Source of the DNA: Craterostigma plantagineum
Taxonomy: Eukaryota; Streptophyta; Magnoliopsida; Lamiales; Linderniaceae
Assembly (NCBI GenBank): GCA_027422505.1
Contig: JAPQWV010001380.1
Coordinates: 5,001-69,000, forward strand
Length of the DNA: 64,000 bases
Reading direction: 5' to 3'
The notes beneath the pieces were generated by a model. It had not been told where the DNA came from. It worked only from the letters and a program-made list of their open reading frames with translations, and did not search any database. The translations under genes and the position numbers were made by a program. Of the stretch, positions 57,207-64,000 are shown one piece after another. Position 1 is the first letter of the stretch; the number at the start of each line of letters is the position of its first letter.

Positions 57207-59950
57207 TGTAACACCCGTAAAATTAACACGGGACTAACGCTAACTAATTTTGTAAATGTTCGAAATTAGTGGAGTTAATTTTCGGACAAAACGGATTATT
57301 CAGAATTAAGCCCGAAAATAATAATTAGGCTCGAGACTTAGGTAAAAATATTATGGGCCGAAAATGGTTTAGTAAGCACAAAAGAATAAAAAAGGCCCAA
57401 TTATGTTAGATGACCGAAAGTTGAATGGCCCAAATCGTTAAGATAAGAATAAAGATTTCTTAATGATAAGGAAAACTACCATGCGATTGCTTTGAGATAA
57501 GGACTCCACCACCTTAGGCAACCAATCATGATTGAGCAAGGATAATTCTTAGTGGCAAGGGAAGGTTACGTAAGAAGGTATCATCAACTAGTCACTTGTT
57601 AAGTGATAAAACCCTCACCTGTAATTGCAACGAAATAACATAATACAAAAGAGAGGTGAGAAAGACGTGAGAAAGCCGAGAAGGATTTGGCAAGTCTGAT
57701 CAAATTCTCAACTTAGGGATTTCCCAAACTGAACTAAGGAGGTAAGGATCGTATTCTAACGTATAAGCCTCCTACTAGTTTATCTATTTAACATGTTATA
57801 TGGTTTGATGAATTTCCATTAAACCGAAGTAAGAAGGAACGAGGGAGAAGAAGAATTCGGGCAGATTCAACCTAGGAATTTATCTAATACTGCTAAGGAC
57901 GTGAGGTAGGTGGCTTTTAACCCCTACAAACCCTTTTTAAAGCGTATTACGTTCCTCAAAAAAATTAGAATTTGGATGAAAGGGTCATCCGAGTTCGAAA
58001 GAAGTCATTTTACAATTTTTTGGAAACGATACTGATGGATATATATATTTTAGGGTTTTTGAGGGAGGATCTCGATTTTTAGAACAATCTCGACAAAAGT
58101 GCGTGTGTCTTCAAATATTTTGAATATATCGAGAAGTAGATAAATATCGATACATGTTAGTGGTATGAAGATGTCGATATGTGTAAGGTCGCGACATTTG
58201 TTTAAGCAGGTAGAAGTCGAGACATATATATATGTAATAAGAAGATATCGATATGTAAGGTCCCGACATTTTATAAGGTTTCGACTTAGATCTCGGCAAG
58301 CTTGTAATATATCGACATTTGTTACCTTGACATTTAATAAAGTCTCGACAATGGTCTCGATATTTATGTTGGTAGAAACCTCGATATTTGTATTAATATT
58401 TCGACAAGAAGATATCGATAGCATAGTGGTCTCGACATTTTGTAAAGTTTCGATATATGGTCTCGAAGTTTATTTTTTTAATGTAGAGAAGATCTCGACA
58501 TTTTATTCTAAGCAGTCTCGACATTTATTCTTTTCTCACTTAGTAGCTCGGCATGTTATTAATCTCGACATTTACATTTAACTAGGTCTCGACATCCTCA
58601 GTCTCGTTTCGACATTTTCAATGTTGTTTCGACATTTAGCTATTAAGCTTATCGACATCTATACTTTATCTCGACATTTAACTCCTTTAATAAACCCGAT
58701 ATATGATAGCTTGTTCCGAGAAAGATATCGATATTTATACCTTTCACAAATAAAGTTTCGACATTTAATAAATTTCGGTATTTTAGGATTTTACCATTTC
58801 TAGGGTTTTCAATATTTTAGGGTTTATTTAATTTTTAGGAATGTCATTATTTTTAAGTTTTTATAAATTTTAGGGTTTTCTATAATTAGGGTTTGGAAAC
58901 TTGAAACTTATACAGTTTAGTAACTATACTGATATCATAATATCTATTTATTCAGATGATCGACTTATAGGGATTCCACCAGACTTTATATTTGACGCTA
59001 GCTGGAGGACAGGTAGGTGGATTATCCATATACGATACGTAAACACAAATGTGAATTTATGTGTTTCCATGAGACTCTGTGATTTAAGTGACTTATGTGA
59101 TTTACGTGTTTTACGTATGTTTTATGTGACATCACGTTTCATGTGTATCACGTATATGCATGACATCGCACGACATGGTGAGGGATAATGACCACACTAG
59201 TGGTGACACCTTAAGACTTAAGGTGTCGATTGAGCGGGGTAGTGTGTGCCGATATTGGCAGTCAGACTCGTAGCGGAGTTGAGGTTGGACTCGCAGGGCA
59301 CCTAACGGGAGACAGACGTGAGCGATCTGTCTACTCGGGCGTGAGCGACCCGAGGTGCAAACCGTCGGATGAGTTGTGTAGCGGAAGGGGCGACCTGATA
59401 GGAGGACGTTGACGTGATCGATCAGCGCACTATCGGCGTGGGCACCGCTAGTCTGGCGTTAGCGACCAGACGATATATTTTTATTTATTGCGCGCGAGGT
59501 GCCGAGTCCAGCCTAGGGCCCTGATATTGAGATACGATAAAAAAATGAGGGAAACGAGAGTGCATTATATCATGGTGAGAACTGGGAATGGGGAATGAGC
59601 GCACGCTGCATTGCATCTTATTCACCTACTGGGCAAATCGCTCAGTGTTTACGTGTTGTAGGTACTGAGTCTGATGCTGATGCGCGTCAAGACTGAGGCG
59701 GCTGGTGGCGGTGCTCCACGGACTTTTGAGGGCGGGGCGGTACATGGATGAAGACCTGTGGAGCGGCGATTGGGTTTTTGATCTTTTGACATTTTGGGGC
59801 TTCGGCCCATTGTACAGATACTATTATGTAAAATAATATTTTGTTGTATTATAATATCTTTTAGAAAAAAGTTTTTAATTAGACGGGCCTTCCGCGGCTT
59901 ACGTTGCGGAAATCCGCCAAAATCCTAATTAGAAAAGTAGGGTCGCCACA
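57207..59950 (+). repeat. 3' LTR (2744 bp)
   Basis: Direct repeat of 52400-55144, starting TGTAACACCC and ending GTCGCCACA. It carries the same TCGACATTT field (about 58075-58780), 11-bp palindrome (59205-59227) and shared-loop hairpins (59310-59471). Confidence 0.95.
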
Positions 59951-59955
59951 CTCAG
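59951..59955. other. Target-site duplication, right copy
   Basis: CTCAG, identical to 52395-52399. Counting this duplicate once restores continuity of the interrupted gypsy gag frame on the minus strand. Confidence 0.9.
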
Positions 59956-60130
59956 CCCGCAGACAAAAAAACTTCTCTTAGTTGTAAGAACGACCTCAGA
60001 CAAGCCCTACCATCGCTTGGCAACCTTCTCAAACTTGATTTTATACTCAAGCAATGTGGACACCTGACCGAAGCTTAGCAAGTGCACCAGCATGATCGTC
60101 ATACTTTCTTGGCCAAAAGCCTTCCTTCAA
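59951..60130 (-). pseudogene. Older Ty3/gypsy element, first part of gag (minus strand)
   Basis: The minus strand from about 60130 down encodes KYDDHAGALAKLR, then after a frameshift STLLEYKIKFEKVAKRW, a stop, GLSEVVLTT and FFVCGLR, the typical gypsy gag order in which a SGLR-type motif follows the helix EYK..FEK. It runs directly into the younger element and continues at 52399 with RDGIRLYVQMF. So this gag was the target of the younger insertion. Confidence 0.8.
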
Positions 60131-63100
60131 GGCCGCCTTCTTTATAATAATAATAATATGGCAACCCGCGGCTGAGCCGAATAGAGTTGCTTTGTTGGTT
60201 GTAAAGATTGAGGAAGAGCTCTGAACATAACTACAGTTTGCACCTCTGATGAAGAAGGTGAAGCTGGAAGTCTTATTACGTCTTTCCCCTCTAAGTCGAT
60301 GTAGCGAACCGAGAAGCCAAGTCGCTTCAAGGCCACAAGGCCAACTTCTACCATTGATTTCTCCCCTGGCACTGCCCATGTCCCTAATCTCTTTGTTTGG
60401 TTTGGGTTAAAAACTCTGCTTTCCTGACGTGGTAGAAGTCGTTCTAGGGATGAGAGAGGAAGCATAAAACCTACTAACGAAAAAGGCAGCCGCCGACACG
60501 AATGTGGTTAGCAAAGCATCACACAACAGTGGGCCTAATATGGTTTTTTCTACTGACCCAGCTATCATTACTAGAAAAGGAGAAAAGGTGTTGGCATACC
60601 CTTTCTGGACGTGGTGTCCATAGAATGCTATGCCTTGATAGCAAAGCTAACTATCAGAGCCGATTCGAGGATAGGATAACCGGTTGAGGTCAGGCCGTGG
60701 GGATCCTGTGCCGAGGGTTCTTTCTCTGACTTCCCGCATTGGGCATTCCTAACAGAACGCCTAAGATAAGAAGAGAAATGAATCTATATCACAGCTGGCA
60801 CTAGAGAATACTGGCTCTTATTCCCCTCCATCTGTCTAAAAGTATAGATCACGGCTTGCCCAGGGGATATTGATCTTACACCCTTTCTTCACGCCTAAGA
60901 ACACCAACAAATTCGTCTATATCAGATCGGAATCCTTCTCTTACCGTATTGGAAACTCCTAGTTTTGAAATCCGCATTTGAGGGTCCGGCAACAGGCCTT
61001 GTAGGATCCTACTTAGACCGATCCTTAGAACAAATTCTCTGGGTCTACTGACATTTCTGCCTAGCCGAACATGGCATATGTTGATGATAGAAAGGCCAAG
61101 GGCTAGGAGTTTTTTGGAGTCAATAAAGGGAGAGGGCTTTTTAGGACTACTACTAGTACTAGTAAAAAAGGGTTTCGGTAGGATTGCCTTTCTAAATTCA
61201 AGCATGTCGCTAGTTCATTTCTTCCGTAAGCTAGATACCCGAGAAAGTAGATTAAGGTCATACTTTTTCCTTAGAAAAAAGCCCACCCACGTCTGGGTCA
61301 TAAGTTTGTCTGCCCATTAACAACAAGAAAGCCAATTCATAGCGCAAGGAGGATAAAGGAAGGGTTGGAGCTATCCAGTAGAATGCTAGGGCACAAAAGC
61401 AAGAAGAGGACCTCGCTACACGAATTGAAAGGAAAGCTCGGACTTCTATTCTAAAAGGCTTCGAATACATAATATCGTTCATTTTTCCTCCAGCAAGGAG
61501 CAGAGCCAGTTCCACTCATGAAATGAATGCTTTCGTAGGGACAGTATGCCTTTTCGATTCTTCCTTCCTGCTTGGCTTGCTTTCATGTCAGTACTTATTC
61601 TCTGAACTTTCAGACTGAAGCTTAAGACATGGGATTGCCTGGAAAAAAGGTGCACCTTACGCCTTAGCTCAGGGGAGATCCCCGGAAAGAAACAAAAGAA
61701 TCTATTGGCAAGCTGGTATGAGAGGAATAGGAATGCGAGCTTAATTTTCTTTCATTATAGTTTTCTCCTATTCTCAAGTGATTCGTAGAAGCTTTCACTC
61801 TAGCCAAAGGGAAAGGTTCAGCTACCTACCTCGGTAGCGCACCCCTAACCCTACGCTTTGGCTACTTTGGCTTGATTGCTTTCACCAGGTCTAGCTAAAG
61901 TCGATTAGCCCGAGTTGTGTTAAGATAAGTGGCACTTGAATTTGAAGTAGCCATCGGCCAGGTCTTGGATGCTGAATTCTCGGTCTTACCACTTGTATCG
62001 ATAGCCCCACTTTCATTGAATGCTGAGGAGATTGATTGAAAATAAAATCCTGATCCTGATCTTCGAACGCTAAGCAAGAAAGCCAATAGACCTGAATACC
62101 GTATACCTATATAGAATGGAGGGACTACGCTTTCTGCCTCTAGTTTTTGAATATGCTTTATTCTCTTCCCCTATTCAAACTTCAAGTTATTAATAGTTTA
62201 AATCAGGTGGCAAAGAGTCTAAAGGGCTAGCCGAGTATTATCGAATCCCCTTATCGAGCTACCGATCTGACAGCGCTTTCTTTCCTATCATACCTTTGAT
62301 CTCCAGGCTAGGTAAATTCTTAAGGTTCATTTTCAAGCAGAAGTGTTGAAATGGGGCAAGCAAAAAAGCAAGCGGTGGGATCTTTCAGACAAGGTAAAGG
62401 TCTAAGAAGGCGGGACTCTTTCTTTTTCTTTCCTCAAAGGATAACGGGCTAGATTCATTTTAAGCCAGTTCAGGTCCATCCAATTTCCTTAAAAGCTAGT
62501 CAGTGAGAAAGGGAATGAAGATGGTGAAGCGAAGAGGGTTCGAATGAATACTCGACTGATAAGGATAGGGGGAATCACTTTAAATGAGGGAAGCTTAGAT
62601 TGCTCACAGGATCAAAGCACTTTATTTTAAAAAATCAAAAGACACTTTCTCGCTTCTTGCTTGAAGTTTGATTGTAATTGTAGCCTTAGCGCTTTACTAA
62701 TATAATAGAAGGGAAGGGCACTCTATCCTGATCTTGATCTTAGGAATGGAATCTACAACTCTCTTTAATGAGCAAGACTCTATCCAGATCTAAAGAATCT
62801 GGCAAAGAGCATTCTTATAATTCCTTTACTTCGGATAGTTTATCTTATTAAGTTAAGCAGGATAGGAAAGATCCTATCAGCCTGAACATGAGGTCTACCG
62901 GGGCATCGAAGAATTGAGTTTCGAGAAGGCTAGCTGCTCGCACATGGCTACTTCCTTTAGAACCGGTCTTTCTTTTAACAGCTTTCAAAAGAAGCAGTAG
63001 CCTACTCTTTATAGAAGGCTTACTTACCGAAAATGGTAGCAAGCCAGTTCCTTTCTTTTCTTCTGACATCTGGGTTGCTCTTAATGTTTCGATGTCATCC

Positions 63101-64000
63101 TTGAGAGCAGAGAGACTTGGTATTAGGGGTTTTCTTTGTACATTATCTATCTCCGAAAGATGTGTAACAGCCGGAGGGGGTAATAGGGGCGCGAAAATGA
63201 AGCAGGAGGCAGTAGAAATAGCGAGAAGGCAGTCAGGGTCAGAAGAGTTCAGAGAAGGTTGGATCCGGGAAGGCTTAAGCCCGAGGTTTTGAAACCGATG
63301 GATATGTAGACGCTGCAAAAGCCAATAAATTCGATTTCGAGGATGATAGGTTGGGGCTTGGAAGGCCTTCCAAATCCAGAGGGGATGAGCCTTTAGAAAA
63401 GAGGCGCATATGAAGCATCTGACGTTGCTTCCTCAATTAAGGTAAGGATCATTTGAGAAGCTATCGAAACTATTCCGAAGTTGATGATTTCGTTTTAGCT
63501 AGGGCAATAGCAGGGAAAGAGAAGCACTAAGATGAGAAGATATAACTAGATTCCCCTTACATAATCCTCTTGTTGAAACTACAAGAAGATAAGAAGGGAC
63601 TTGAAGCTTACAGTCTTACTCAACTACAAGTCCATAGAGAGCAGCTGCCACCTATATATAACTATGCATTGACGCTGCAGATGTTAGATTGCAGTTGGCA
63701 TTAGGAGATGGAGAGCAAAAGGAATGAATCGAGTGTACTTAGTAACGGCAATCACAAACAAGAACAAAACGGTTAGTCCTTATGCAACTAAGAGCACAGG
63801 AAGGAAATAAAGCTACATCTACAAAGAAAGAGATGGTTGCATCTAAGGGCTTCTTATTGGGTCTTAGCTTCTTAGAAAGCCATAGGACGAGACCGGACAA
63901 TCTAATGATATACAATTGTGATGTCAGAGAATAGTCCGGAAGAGGGGAGGCCGCTGATTCTTCTCCAATTTGATGTTGAATTCTAATGAGATGATTCGGG
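60131..64000. other. Spacer without recognised gene
   Basis: About 3.9 kb. The minus-strand frame 60142-60465 may be upstream sequence of the old gypsy gag but has no motif I can name. The frame 62848-63318 minus (156 codons, TTG start) is unrecognised. I see no RNA gene or mobile element otherwise. Confidence 0.4.

Larger units (their letters stand above)
52400..59950 (+). mobile_element. Ty3/gypsy LTR retrotransposon, internally deleted (7.55 kb)
   Basis: Structurally complete insertion with two LTRs (52400-55144, 57207-59950), a Met-tRNA primer-binding site, a polypurine tract and a CTCAG target-site duplication. The internal part is only 2.06 kb and has a frameshifted gag, a protease start and scraps of the reverse transcriptase lead; RNase H and integrase are absent, so it could only have moved with enzymes supplied by a relative. 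LTRs begin TGTAACACCC, as in chromoviruses of the Tekay/Del type. The LTRs differ by one substitution and four short indels by eye. It sits inside the gag region of an older minus-strand gypsy element. Confidence 0.95.

Overview
This window reads as a stretch of a flowering-plant (probably eudicot) mitochondrial genome. It carries intact mitochondrial atp4 and nad4L with the Ser/Pro codons and ACG start expected of genes corrected by C-to-U RNA editing, a mitochondrial-type tRNA-Ser(UGA), a plastid-DNA insert, a linear-plasmid-type family B DNA polymerase, and a large load of nuclear DNA, all set in long gene-free spacer. Only four genes look intact: trnS, atp4, nad4L and, surprisingly, a nuclear-type secreted-peptide gene.

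Layout. 1-4012: spacer with trnS-UGA (854-940). 4013-8352: plastid inverted-repeat insert with decayed ycf2, ycf15 and a piece of ndhB. 8353-12550: spacer. 12551-12959: a Ty1/copia-type LTR plus primer-binding site. 13769-16560: plasmid-type DNA polymerase gene broken by a 5-base frameshift. 17537-22790: a mosaic of nuclear gene fragments (GMC oxidoreductase/HOTHEAD-like, pyruvate decarboxylase, callose synthase with spliceosomal introns, SEC23-like), with pieces shuffled and inverted. 23718-24048: a TATA box and an intact small secreted-peptide gene with an IDA-like and a CLE-like motif. 24060-30844: spacer. 30845-32381: minus-strand cluster orf121 - nad4L - atp4. 34342-37880: remnants of a plant mobile domain gene, Ty3/gypsy pol and a LINE. 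37890-51869: spacer in which I recognise nothing. 51870-60130: an old minus-strand Ty3/gypsy remnant split by a 7.55-kb LTR retrotransposon (two 2.74-kb LTRs, CTCAG target-site duplication). 60140-64000: spacer.

Function. atp4 (ATP synthase b subunit) and nad4L (complex I) serve oxidative phosphorylation and are probably co-transcribed; trnS serves mitochondrial translation. Almost everything else is transferred DNA from plastid, nucleus or plasmid in various states of decay. The most unusual items are the intact dual-motif peptide gene, the retrotransposon whose insertion point can be read to the base inside an older element, and a set of hairpins with different stems but one shared loop inside both LTRs. 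A caveat: with this much nuclear sequence, a nuclear copy of mitochondrial DNA or an assembly chimera cannot be excluded from the sequence alone.
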